Assembly (NCBI GenBank): GCA_947491935.1
Contig: CANLLF010000002.1
Location: 930,001-994,000, forward strand
Direction: 5' to 3'
DNA from: an uncultured Roseicyclus sp.
GTDB lineage: Bacteria; Pseudomonadota; Alphaproteobacteria; Rhodobacterales; Rhodobacteraceae
Length of the DNA: 64,000 nucleotides
This document shows positions 18,154 to 26,547 of the stretch, piece by piece. Below the pieces are notes generated by a model. That model saw only the letters and a list, made by a program, of their open reading frames with translations, did no database searches and was not told where the DNA came from. The translations under genes and the position numbers were made by a program. Numbering within the stretch: position 1 is the stretch's first letter; each line of letters opens with the position of its first letter.

Positions 18154-19272
18154 TTATGCGGCCTGAAACTCCTCCTCCAAGGCCTTCAGGATGGCATCGG
18201 TGATCTCGATCGTGGTGGCGGCGCGCGCGGTGCCGTCACGCATGAGGTCGCGGGTGCGGTGCCCGCGCGCCAAGGCTGTCTGTACGGCGCGTTCAACGGT
18301 CTCGGCCGCGCGATCCTCGCGAAACGCGTATCGCAGCGCCATCGCAAGGCTCAGGATACAGGCAATCGGATTGGCCATTCCCTGACCGGCAATATCCGGG
18401 GCGGAGCCGTGGACCGGCTCAAACAAGCCGAACCATTTGCCGTTGGCGTCCCGTTTGCCGATGGAGGCCGAGGGCAACATGCCAAGCGATCCGGTCAGCA
18501 TCGCGGCTTCGTCACTCAGGATATCGCCAAACATGTTGTCGGTGACGATAACGTCGAATTGCTTGGGATCGCGCACCAGCTGCATGGCGCCGTTGTCGGC
18601 ATACATGTGGGTCAGCTCGATATCCGCGAACTCCTTGCGATGCAGCGCCTCAACCTCGGCCCGCCAGAGCGCCCCGGCCTCCATCACGTTCGCCTTCTCC
18701 ATCGAGCAGACCCTGCCGCGGCGGTTGCGTGCCAGCTCAAACGCGAAACGGGCGACGCGCTCGATCTCCTCGCTGGTATAGCGCTGCGTGTTCAGCCCCA
18801 CTTTGCGACCGGTTTCGCTTTCGAAGATTCCGCGCGGTTCACCGTAGTAGAGACCGCTCGTCAGCTCGCGCACGATGACGATATCAAGGCCCCGTACGAT
18901 CTCCGGCTTGAGCGTGGATTGATCGACCAACGCGTCGAAACAGATGGCCGGGCGCACGTTCGCGTAGAGATCGAACTCGGCCCGCAGGCGTAACAAGCCT
19001 TGTTCCGGCCGCAGGTCGAATGGAACGGCATCATAGGCAGGCCCGCCCACTGCGCCGACCAGAACGGCATGGGCACGCCGGGCGCGGTCCATCGTGTCGT
19101 CGGTCACGGGCACGCCATGGGCGTCGAGGGCGGCACCTCCAAGGTCGGCGATGTCATAGCTGATCGACAGGTCCATATGCGCATTGAGCCAGTCCAGCGT
19201 GCGCAAAGCCTGCGCTGTGACGTCCGGCCCGATTCCATCTCCGGGCAACACAAGAAGTTGGCGCAGTGGCAT
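18154..19272 (-). CDS. 3-isopropylmalate dehydrogenase-like enzyme (LeuB family)
   Basis: A 372-residue NAD-dependent beta-decarboxylating dehydrogenase. It has the N-terminal GDGIGPDV, the substrate loop [20 protein letters not shown] with the E-x-x-L-L spacing seen in true LeuB enzymes, [17 protein letters not shown], the metal aspartates in [17 protein letters not shown] and the NAD site [19 protein letters not shown]. By sequence it could be the biosynthetic enzyme, yet no leuC or leuD stands beside it. It lies between a LysR gene and a TRAP transporter, which suggests catabolism of an imported alkylmalate- or tartrate-like acid. I would not call it leuB without a genome-wide search for another copy. 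Confidence 0.85.
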   Translation of the reverse strand: MPLRQLLVLPGDGIGPDVTAQALRTLDWLNAHMDLSISYDIADLGGAALDAHGVPVTDDTMDRARRAHAVLVGAVGGPAYDAVPFDLRPEQGLLRLRAEFDLYANVRPAICFDALVDQSTLKPEIVRGLDIVIVRELTSGLYYGEPRGIFESETGRKVGLNTQRYTSEEIERVARFAFELARNRRGRVCSMEKANVMEAGALWRAEVEALHRKEFADIELTHMYADNGAMQLVRDPKQFDVIVTDNMFGDILSDEAAMLTGSLGMLPSASIGKRDANGKWFGLFEPVHGSAPDIAGQGMANPIACILSLAMALRYAFREDRAAETVERAVQTALARGHRTRDLMRDGTARAATTIEITDAILKALEEEFQAA

Positions 19273-19447
19273 GGCCTGCTTGTCCCCTCCGGCCGCATCC
19301 GGCGACCCCTCCGCTTACACTATCCGCATAGGAATTCGCATGGCGTGAGTCAGTTTTCCTGCTCAATTGTGCAGTTTTTCTGATGGTTGGGAAATCTGTT
19401 GAGTGGTCTGCAGGCTGCTTTCGGGATTATTCTCATCAGTAATTATT

Positions 19448-19470
19448 GGAAATTTCCGTAACGTATACGG
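19448..19470. promoter_or_regulatory. Possible LysR operator upstream of the LeuB-like gene
   Basis: Two touching dyads: the palindrome GGAAATTTCC (19448-19457) and CCGTA-ACGTA-TACGG (19456-19470). They lie in the 232-base gap between the LysR gene and the dehydrogenase gene. Evidence is only symmetry and position. Confidence 0.4.
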
Positions 19471-19504
19471 TGCCTTGGGCGCCATCACGCCAGTGGTGAT
19501 ATGG

Positions 19505-20395
19505 CTAAGTTGAGAATTCCTGACGTATTAGTTTGAGCATCTGCTCCGAATAGCCATGCCGCACGTATCCGCGTGCCGTGAGAATTCCGATGTAGCGAAA
19601 TGCGTGTTCTCCGCGGATCGCGACGGCGCGGCATTCTGAGGTATCGGCCATATCGAGCCCGATCTGTGGCACAATCGCGATGCCCAGTCCGTCGGCCGCC
19701 AGACGGAGGGCTGTGAACGTTGTCTGAATCTCGTAGGAAACGTTCAGGTCGACCCCTTCCGCGGTCAGAAGATCATCGATCAGCTTTCGCGTCGCGCTGG
19801 CCTGATCCAACAGGATAACGGGTTTGGTGGCGAGATCGGCGAAGCTCACGGTTTCGGCCCCGTCATCGAGATTGCGAGGTATCAACGCAAAAAGGCGGTC
19901 CTTCACCAGCGGCTCGAACTCGAAATCGGTCAGGTTTGGCAGTTCCGGCCCGATATAGAACTCCGCATCTTGATCCTGAAGCAATCGCAAGGCGGCCTCC
20001 GTCGAGACTTCGGTGATCGTCACCGTGCTTTCGGGGAACCGGCGGCGGTAGGTCGTCAGGATGCCTCCCATCCGGGTGGAGGCCAGCGTGGGCGCAAATG
20101 CGACCGAAACGGTGCCGCGCCGCTTGGCCGACATCTCCGTCAGGGTTTCGAGGCAGGCCTGTATTTCGGCCATCGATCCCTGGACCTGTTTGAACAGCAT
20201 CCGCCCCTCGACGGTCAGGGCGATTTTCTTTTGAGCGCGCACGAACAGACGAATGCCCAACTGCGCTTCAAGATCCCGAATCTGCATCGAAATCGCCGAG
20301 GGGGACCGTTTCAGGATCTCGCTGGCGCGCCGAAAACTTCCCTGATCGGCGGCGCAGACAAAGGTTTGCAGGAGTTTGAGGTTCACACCATGCAT
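19505..20395 (-). CDS. LysR-family transcriptional regulator
   Basis: A 296-residue regulator with N-terminal winged helix-turn-helix (LKLLQTFVCAADQGSFRRAS, then SPSAISMQIRDLEAQLGIRL and TVEGRML) and a C-terminal periplasmic-binding-protein-like effector domain (about 90-290). It lies upstream of the LeuB-like gene on the same strand, and divergent from the DapA-family gene. It could act on either, but the operon layout favours the dehydrogenase-TRAP set, whose imported acid or its product would be the co-inducer. Confidence 0.9.
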   Translation of the reverse strand: MHGVNLKLLQTFVCAADQGSFRRASEILKRSPSAISMQIRDLEAQLGIRLFVRAQKKIALTVEGRMLFKQVQGSMAEIQACLETLTEMSAKRRGTVSVAFAPTLASTRMGGILTTYRRRFPESTVTITEVSTEAALRLLQDQDAEFYIGPELPNLTDFEFEPLVKDRLFALIPRNLDDGAETVSFADLATKPVILLDQASATRKLIDDLLTAEGVDLNVSYEIQTTFTALRLAADGLGIAIVPQIGLDMADTSECRAVAIRGEHAFRYIGILTARGYVRHGYSEQMLKLIRQEFST

Positions 20396-20488
20396 CTCGG
20401 GCGCGCCTTGTCACTGGATCGGGCGGCGTCACGCTAGCGGCAATCATCGGGCGGCGGAAGAGCAGGGCATTGCGCATCGCCCCCAATC

Positions 20489-20517
20489 ATTGTCAATTGT
20501 CGACGAAGATGGACAAT
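20489..20517. promoter_or_regulatory. Three ATTGTC half-sites between LysR and DapA-family genes
   Basis: Direct repeats ATTGTC at 20489-20494 and 20496-20501 and an inverted copy GACAAT at 20512-20517, ending 16 bases before the start of the DapA-family gene. The arrangement looks like an operator overlapping the promoter or leader of that gene. The factor that binds it is not known. Confidence 0.45.
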
Positions 20518-20533
20518 CGAGGGAAAGCAGCCG

Positions 20534-21400
20534 ATGGACGGGATTATAGCAGCAGTGCCAACACCGGTGGACCGCACGGGCGCGCCGGTGCGCGATGTGT
20601 TCGTGGAGCAGTGCCAATGGGCTCTGACCCATGGGTGCGACGGGCTAAATATCCTCGGCTCAACCGGTGAGGCCAATTCGTTTGACACCGAAACGCGCCG
20701 GGCGGTGATGGGATGGGCGGCGGAGGCTTGCCCGAAAGGGCGTCTGATGGTGGGCACCGGCACGCCATCCTTGGCCGAAACGATTGCCCTGACCATGACG
20801 GCCGATGACCTCGGATACGGCGTCGCGCTGGTTTTGCCGCCCTATTATTACAAGCCCGCCAGCGATGCGGGGTTGATCGCCTGGTACTTGGCGCTGCACC
20901 AGGCCTTGGGGGATCGGGCCATTCAGGTTTATTTCTACAACTTCCCGCAAATGACGGGGCTGACGATTCCCGTCGCTGTGATCGCCGAACTGGCGCGGCT
21001 ACATCCGGCACGGTTCACAGGCATCAAGGACAGCTCCGGCGATCTGGATTACGCGCGCGCGATTGTGGCGGCTAACGGGGCGTTGCGCGTGTTCCCGAGT
21101 TCGGAAACCGTCCTGGACCATGCACGGGCGGATGGGTTTGCGGGCTGTATCTCCGCCACGGTGAACGTCACCGCACCGCTATGCGCCGACGTCTGGGCGA
21201 GCGAGGCCGCAGCGGCCGGCGCAATGGACGAGATCGCACGCCAGCGGGGCGCGCTGGCAGGGCCCAACCTGATCCCGGGCGTCAAGCACATGGTGGGTGT
21301 GCGTAGCGGTGACACGACCTGGCGCAATGTTCTTCTGCCCTTCCTTCCATTGAAAGACGAAAACGCCGCCGCGCTGGAGGCCACGCTGGCGCAGCCCTGA
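20534..21400 (+). CDS. DapA-family (dihydrodipicolinate synthase / N-acetylneuraminate lyase) aldolase
   Basis: A 288-residue class I aldolase. It has the GSTGEANSF loop (about 42-50), VLPPYYYKPA, the tyrosine-containing YFYNFPQMTG and the Schiff-base lysine in FTGIKDSSGDLDYA (near 160). The family condenses or cleaves pyruvate with an aldehyde. The true biosynthetic DapA has an arginine lower in the barrel and is usually about this length, but the location by sugar or polyol transport genes suggests a catabolic lyase. The gene converges on the permease operon (38 bases between stops). The substrate cannot be read from the sequence. Confidence 0.8.
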   Translation: MDGIIAAVPTPVDRTGAPVRDVFVEQCQWALTHGCDGLNILGSTGEANSFDTETRRAVMGWAAEACPKGRLMVGTGTPSLAETIALTMTADDLGYGVALVLPPYYYKPASDAGLIAWYLALHQALGDRAIQVYFYNFPQMTGLTIPVAVIAELARLHPARFTGIKDSSGDLDYARAIVAANGALRVFPSSETVLDHARADGFAGCISATVNVTAPLCADVWASEAAAAGAMDEIARQRGALAGPNLIPGVKHMVGVRSGDTTWRNVLLPFLPLKDENAAALEATLAQP

Positions 21401-21438
21401 TACCCCTTCCCGAGCGGATGAGCGACGCATCGCCTGGT

Positions 21439-22239
21439 TCAGGATCTGACCACGAAGCCTTTCGCGATGTGGTTTCGGACGAAGTAGATCATCGCCAGCC
21501 CCGGCAGGAGCGAGAACACCGTCATTGCCATCACAAGGCCGACATCGGTTTGAAAGCCAAACAGGTTGCTGATCGCCATGGTGATCGGCTTGCCGTCCGT
21601 CACCGTCAAGGTCCGGGCGAACACCACCTCGACCCATGAGAAGACGAAGCAGAAAAAGGCGGCCACACCGATGCCCGGGGCGATGACCGGGATCAGGAAC
21701 TTCACGAAAAAGCCAACTGTGGAATAGCCATCCAGCGTGGCGGCCTCGTCATATTCCCGCGGGACAGCGGAAATGAAGCTTTCCAGTATCCAGATCGCGA
21801 TGGGTACGTTGAAGACACAATGCACCAGCGCGATGCCAACGGGCGTATTGATCAGGTTCAACTGCGAAAACAGGATGAACACCGGCAGCGAAAGGACAAC
21901 CGGCGGCGTTACGCGAAACGCCAGAAGCGTTATGAAAAACGCCCTGCGACCCCGGAAGGCATGCCGTGAAAAGGCGTACGCCGCGGGCAGGGCGACCAGC
22001 AGGGTCAGGGCCACGTTCAAGGTAACGTAGGTGACCGAGTTGATCAGCGACGCGGTCAAGGCCGGGCTGGCAAAGATGTTGCGGTAATTCATCAGGGTGA
22101 AGCTGCCAAGCGGCGCCTCATCGGTGCCGAGGGTCGACATGATGCTGAGCTGAGCGACTTGAAAGAACGGCAGCAGGATGAACAGGGCCAGAGCGACAAA
22201 CCCGAGAACAGCGGCGATCCGTCGGACGGTCAGGGCCAT
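21439..22239 (-). CDS. ABC transporter permease, GlpQ paralogue (MalG type)
   Basis: A 266-residue permease with six hydrophobic segments and the EAA-type loop EYDEAATLDGYSTVGFFVKF (near 165-185), the coupling-helix site for the ATPase. It is strikingly like the GlpQ at 27417: both share VALPAAYAFSR, HC(V/L)FNVP, GIGV(A/T)AFFCF and end in IYFVRN(H/Y)IAKGF. It is the last gene of a glpR-permease-permease operon that lacks its own binding protein and ATPases. Confidence 0.88.
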   Translation of the reverse strand: MALTVRRIAAVLGFVALALFILLPFFQVAQLSIMSTLGTDEAPLGSFTLMNYRNIFASPALTASLINSVTYVTLNVALTLLVALPAAYAFSRHAFRGRRAFFITLLAFRVTPPVVLSLPVFILFSQLNLINTPVGIALVHCVFNVPIAIWILESFISAVPREYDEAATLDGYSTVGFFVKFLIPVIAPGIGVAAFFCFVFSWVEVVFARTLTVTDGKPITMAISNLFGFQTDVGLVMAMTVFSLLPGLAMIYFVRNHIAKGFVVRS

Positions 22240-22257
22240 GATGGTGCCTCGCCTCCG

Positions 22258-23130
22258 CTACTCATGGCGCTGTTGTGCCGCCCAGCTGCGCAGGAACACC
22301 CACACCACGAACAGCGTCATTGCGAAATAAATCATGGAGCGCGCCGCGGCGGGCCCATAGTCGAACCCGCGCATCTCTTCGCCAAGGTCCAGGGTCAGGA
22401 ACGTTGTTGCCGCAGCGGGCCCACCTGCATTGATGCCGAAGGCCTCCGTATAGATCATCAGGCTATCCATGAAGCGCAGAAGCAGCGCCATCAGCAGCAC
22501 GTTGCGCATGGCCGGAAACTGGATCCAGCGGAAGACCTGCCACCGCGACGCCTGGTCGATCGATGCCGCCTGATAGTGGCTGGGCGAGATGCTGGCGACG
22601 CCGGAATAGGAAAGGATCGCGACAAGGCCGATCCAGTGCCACGTATCCATCGCAACGATCAGAGCCCACGTATGTAATGCGTTGAATTTGTAGTCGAAAG
22701 CGAGGTTCCTGCGGTCCAACGCGATGCCGATCACGCCGGTATCGGTGTCGACAAGGCTTAGCCAGATGATCGGGATCATGTTCCAGGGCACCACCAGCGG
22801 AAGGGCCAAAAGGATCAGGGTTGTGGTCCTGAATGGACCTTCTCGGGGGATCATCAAGGCGATGCAGATACCGAGCGGAAACTGGATGCCAAGGACGACC
22901 AGCGAGAAGGTGAGGCTCCGCAGAAAGCTCTCGTAGAACCGTGCGGATGTCAGCAGATCGACATACCACTGGCCGCCAACCCAGACCCGCGAGTCGAGTG
23001 TGAAGATGTCGTAGAACGAGTATTCGAACACGATGAACAGCGGGATCACGCCCACCAACACCATGGTGAGGATCGCGGGCAAGAGCAGCAGCCAGAGGCG
23101 GGTGGCCGGGATCGGGGTTGGCCTATGCAT
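22258..23130 (-). CDS. ABC transporter permease, GlpP paralogue (MalF type)
   Basis: A 290-residue permease, the same length as GlpP at 26544. Common segments include the coupling loop HYQAASIDQASRWQVFRWIQ (GlpP has YYQAAKIDQASRWKVFRYIE) and LLLRFMDSLMIYTEAF. I choose the ATG at 23130 (MHRPTPIPATRLW) because it gives exactly the GlpP length; a GTG at 23160 would add ten residues. It lies 70 bases after glpR and 18 before its partner permease. No binding protein or ATPase is in the same operon, so it probably works with shared subunits. Confidence 0.87.
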   Translation of the reverse strand: MHRPTPIPATRLWLLLLPAILTMVLVGVIPLFIVFEYSFYDIFTLDSRVWVGGQWYVDLLTSARFYESFLRSLTFSLVVLGIQFPLGICIALMIPREGPFRTTTLILLALPLVVPWNMIPIIWLSLVDTDTGVIGIALDRRNLAFDYKFNALHTWALIVAMDTWHWIGLVAILSYSGVASISPSHYQAASIDQASRWQVFRWIQFPAMRNVLLMALLLRFMDSLMIYTEAFGINAGGPAAATTFLTLDLGEEMRGFDYGPAAARSMIYFAMTLFVVWVFLRSWAAQQRHE

Positions 23131-23200
23131 GGCCCAACCCGTTTGAATGGCTTGATTCACGTGATTGATCGCTGGTCGGTCCGATCAGCCGTGACATGGG

Positions 23201-23962
23201 CTATTCGCTGAAATGGACATCGACATCCCAGGCGGCACATTGCGCGGCGAGGGATTTGTCGAGTTTCCGGTCGGTGAAAAAGCCGTCCACATCCTCCAGC
23301 GAGCAAATGCGCGCAGGCGCGGTGCGTTCGAATTTGGTATGATCCGCCACCAGATAGGTTGTGCGCGACCGCGCCACGATGGCCTGGCTGACGCCCACCT
23401 CCTGCACGTCGAAATCAAGCACGTCGCCGTCCAGGTCGAGGGCCGAACACCCGATGACGGCGTAGTCGAATTTGAAGTTCTTGATCGTGTCAACGGCCAA
23501 GGGGCCGACCAGGCCGCCATCGGTCCGGCGCAACGTGCCACCGGTCACGAAAATCTCGATCCCGGCGCTTTTCGACAGGATGTTTGCGACGTTGAGGTTG
23601 TTGGTAATCACCAAGAGGTTCTCATGCTGCCTAAGCCGCTCGGCCACGGCCTCGGTGCTGGTGCCGATATTCAGGAAAACGGAGCAATCGTTCGGGATCG
23701 CGGCGGCGCAAGCGCGGGCGATCCGGTCTTTCGCCTCGGTCTGCAGCGCGCGGCGATCCTCATAGGCAAAGTTGTTTGTTCCCGAGGCAGGCATTGCGCC
23801 GCCGTGGACGCGGTTTAAAAGACCTGCCTGATCGAGTTCGGACAGGTCACGCCGGATGGTTTGAAGCGTAACGCCAAAATGCGTGGCCAGCCCCTCGACA
23901 GTCACTTTCCCATCGCGATCCGCGATGTCCAGTATCTCGGTTTGCCGAAATCCCAGCGGCAC
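23201..23962 (-). CDS. glpR: DeoR-family repressor, probably GlpR
   Basis: A 253-residue regulator. The N-terminal DeoR helix-turn-helix is RQTEILDIADRDGKVTVEGL followed by FGVTLQTIRRDLSELDQAGL and a VHGG turn. The C-terminal sugar-phosphate isomerase-like domain contains FLNIGTSTEAVAERL and TNNLNVANIL, typical of GlpR, with the phosphate-binding glycine-threonine motif. GlpR proteins repress glycerol genes and let go on binding glycerol 3-phosphate. It is divergent from the glpSTPQUV operon across a 397-base region with several dyads. Confidence 0.82.
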   Translation of the reverse strand: MPLGFRQTEILDIADRDGKVTVEGLATHFGVTLQTIRRDLSELDQAGLLNRVHGGAMPASGTNNFAYEDRRALQTEAKDRIARACAAAIPNDCSVFLNIGTSTEAVAERLRQHENLLVITNNLNVANILSKSAGIEIFVTGGTLRRTDGGLVGPLAVDTIKNFKFDYAVIGCSALDLDGDVLDFDVQEVGVSQAIVARSRTTYLVADHTKFERTAPARICSLEDVDGFFTDRKLDKSLAAQCAAWDVDVHFSE

Positions 23963-24039
23963 AAAACACCCTCAATCAGGCCGCACAGTGCGGCACGTTT
24001 GCCTACTTCTATACGCATCGGTTGGGATTTGTGAATGGA

Positions 24040-24182
24040 AAACGAACATTCGTTTCTGTTCAAAACAGAACAAATGATCGCACCAGAGGCACGAGTTTGG
24101 AATTTTTATGTCCATAAAGCAGATAGTTAAACGGAAAACCAAAAAGGAAAGCGAACATTTGGTTAGAAACGCCTTTCCTTTT
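24040..24182. promoter_or_regulatory. Divergent glpR/glpS control region with several dyads
   Basis: Three inverted repeats lie in the 397-base gap: AAACGA-ACAT-TCGTTT (24040-24055), TTCTGTT-CAA-AACAGAA (24054-24070), and AAAAGGAAAG / CTTTCCTTTT with 21 bases between (24142-24182). The motif GAACATT recurs at 24045 and 24153, and further TTCG/TTGTTC half-sites follow at 24181-24197. The region is AT-rich against its surroundings. DeoR/GlpR proteins bind such repeated TTCG-containing half-sites, so I read it as the GlpR operator cluster. The remaining part, 24200-24359, shows nothing further. Confidence 0.5.
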
Positions 24183-24359
24183 CGTTCGGTTTGTTCAACC
24201 ATCTGCGCCGGGAGGACGGCAAGTGCGCATGCAAGCGGCAACAGGTGATATCGAAAGCCACCATAGCATGCGCGGCGCGCAGTATGGTGAGAATTCGCCC
24301 GAACGGATCGCTGCCTATTGCGGGCGCTGGTGTCTCACGACCCATGCGGAGGGTGCCAA

Positions 24360-25448
24360 ATGAGCCTGATCCTGGACAACGTCACCAAGGTGGTTGGGGC
24401 CGAGACCCACATCCATGAAACGCATCTGGAGCTTGAGAAGGGCACCATGAACGTCCTGCTTGGGCCAACGCTGGCGGGAAAGACGTCGCTAATGCGGCTG
24501 ATGGCGGGGCTGGACGTGCCCAATACCGGCCGCATCATCTGGAACGGCGATGACGTCACCGGGATGCGGGTGCAAGACCGTCGGGTCGCGATGGTCTACC
24601 AGCAATTCATCAACTACCCGTCGATGAGCGTGTACGAAAACATCGCATCGCCGCTGCGCCTGATGGGCATGTCCCGCAAGGAAATCGACGAGGCGGTTCA
24701 CAAGACCGCCGATCTGATGCAGCTCACCCCCATGTTGCAGCGCAAGCCGTTAGAGCTTTCGGGCGGGCAGCAGCAGCGCTGCGCTTTGGCGCGGGCGCTT
24801 GTTAAGGATGCCGGACTGGTTCTCTTGGACGAACCGTTGGCAAACCTCGACTACAAGCTTCGCGAGGAACTGCGTGCAGAGATCCCGCGGATTTTCGAAG
24901 AATCGGGTGCCATCTTCGTCTACGCAACAACCGAGCCGGAGGAGGCGCTCCTTCTGGGTGGCAATACGGCCACGATGTGGGAGGGACGAGTGACGCAGTT
25001 CGACGCGACGCCGTCGGTCTACCGATCCCCGGTCGATGCAACGACAGCGCGTGTTTTCTCGGACCCGCCGATGAATTTCCTCAAGATCAGGAAGGCCGGA
25101 TCCCTACTTCACTTTGGCGACGGGCAGGCGGCTCTTGCCACGAACAGCCACGTCGATCTGCCGGACGGCACGTATCTGGCCGGGTTTCGCCCCAACCATC
25201 TGGAGCTTGAGAAACATACGACCGATGCGCTGGAATTCTCGACCAAACTGATGGTGACCGAGATCACCGGATCAGAGACGTTCATACATCTCGATCATCA
25301 CGGCGATCGCTGGGTTGGTTTGATCCACGGCATCCGCGATCTGGAATTGGGCGCACAGCTAACTGCGTATCTCGATCCCACCCATGTCTATATTTTCGCG
25401 GAAGACGGCGGCCTCGTTGCGCCGGCGTCTTATGCGTCCGCGGCCTGA
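24360..25448 (+). CDS. glpS: Glycerol ABC transporter ATP-binding subunit GlpS
   Basis: A 362-residue ATPase with Walker A LLGPTLAGKTSLM (35-43), signature LELSGGQQQR (133-137) and Walker B LVLLDEPLANLD (153-158). The switch histidine is missing: the segment reads FVYATTEPEEALLLGG, with threonine at about 191 instead of His. The C-terminal regulatory domain (about 240-360) is of the MalK kind. GGAGG lies seven bases before the ATG. The gene order S-T-P-Q-U-V matches the glycerol uptake operon known from Rhizobium leguminosarum. The subunit should pair with GlpT; see the finding on asymmetric ATP sites. Confidence 0.9.
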   Translation: MSLILDNVTKVVGAETHIHETHLELEKGTMNVLLGPTLAGKTSLMRLMAGLDVPNTGRIIWNGDDVTGMRVQDRRVAMVYQQFINYPSMSVYENIASPLRLMGMSRKEIDEAVHKTADLMQLTPMLQRKPLELSGGQQQRCALARALVKDAGLVLLDEPLANLDYKLREELRAEIPRIFEESGAIFVYATTEPEEALLLGGNTATMWEGRVTQFDATPSVYRSPVDATTARVFSDPPMNFLKIRKAGSLLHFGDGQAALATNSHVDLPDGTYLAGFRPNHLELEKHTTDALEFSTKLMVTEITGSETFIHLDHHGDRWVGLIHGIRDLELGAQLTAYLDPTHVYIFAEDGGLVAPASYASAA

Positions 25449-25458
25449 GGGGACGGAG

Positions 25459-26547
25459 ATGGCAAAGATCACGCTCAGCAATCTGGCGCATTCCTACTTC
25501 CCCAACCCGAGCGGCGACGAGGACTATGCACTCAAGGAGCTGAACCACGATTGGGTGGACGGAGAGGCTTACGCGCTGCTGGGGGCATCGGGGTGCGGCA
25601 AGTCCACGCTTCTCAACATCATCTCCGGCCTGCTGGTGCCCTCGCGCGGGCGAATCCTCTTTGACGACAAAGACGTAACGGAGGCCCCCACGGCCGAACG
25701 CAATATTGCGCAGGTGTTTCAGTTCCCTGTGGTCTACGACACCATGACCGTCCGCGACAACTTGGCCTTTCCCCTGCGCAATCGCGGCGCGGACGCAACC
25801 TACGTACAGCAACGCGTGCAGGAGATCGCGCGGATGATCGGCATGGAGGAGCAACTCAACCGCAAGGCGCGTGGGCTTACGGCCGATGCGAAACAGAAGA
25901 TATCGCTGGGGCGTGGCATGGTGCGCGAAGACGTCAACGCGCTCTTGTTCGATGAGCCGCTCACGGTGATCGACCCGCATATGAAGTGGGAACTTCGGAC
26001 CCAGTTGAAGGCGCTCCACCACGAGTTTGGCCACACGATGATCTACGTGACCCATGACCAGACTGAGGCGCTTACCTTCGCCGACAAGGTTGTGGTGATG
26101 TATGATGGCCGTGTCGTTCAGATGGGCACTGCACAGGAATTGTTCGAACAGCCCGAGCATACATTCGTGGGCTACTTCATCGGATCCCCCGGCATGAACG
26201 TGCTGGACGCCAGCGTAGACGGAACAACAGCAATCGTGGCGGGCCGCGACGTTCCGCTGGGCAAGCCCTATGCGAAGCTGGCCGGCAAGGTAGAACTCGG
26301 AGTGCGTCCGGAATTCGTGCAATTGACGTCCGATGAAGGGGGGATTCCTGCGAAGATCCGCCGCGTCGAGGATGTGGGCCGCCACAAGATCGTTCGGCTG
26401 GATATGTCCGGTCAGTCGGTTGATGCGATCATCGCCGAGGCCGAACCGGTCCCGTCGGGAAGCACCTTCGTGTCTTTCGATCAGGCGGGCATCAACATCT
26501 ACGCCGAGGATTGGCGCGTGGATCCGATCCGGGAGAGCGCGGCATGA
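25459..26547 (+). CDS. glpT: Glycerol ABC transporter ATP-binding subunit GlpT
   Basis: A 362-residue ATPase, the same length as GlpS. Walker A is LLGASGCGKSTLL (42-50), Walker B ALLFDEPLTVID (161-166) and the switch histidine is present in IYVTHDQTEALTF (His199). The ABC signature is lost: where LSGGQ is expected the sequence reads ARGLTADAKQKISLGRG. A GAGGGG stretch precedes the ATG, ten bases after the glpS stop. It forms the other half of the nucleotide-binding dimer, and its stop overlaps glpP by four bases. Confidence 0.9.
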   Translation: MAKITLSNLAHSYFPNPSGDEDYALKELNHDWVDGEAYALLGASGCGKSTLLNIISGLLVPSRGRILFDDKDVTEAPTAERNIAQVFQFPVVYDTMTVRDNLAFPLRNRGADATYVQQRVQEIARMIGMEEQLNRKARGLTADAKQKISLGRGMVREDVNALLFDEPLTVIDPHMKWELRTQLKALHHEFGHTMIYVTHDQTEALTFADKVVVMYDGRVVQMGTAQELFEQPEHTFVGYFIGSPGMNVLDASVDGTTAIVAGRDVPLGKPYAKLAGKVELGVRPEFVQLTSDEGGIPAKIRRVEDVGRHKIVRLDMSGQSVDAIIAEAEPVPSGSTFVSFDQAGINIYAEDWRVDPIRESAA

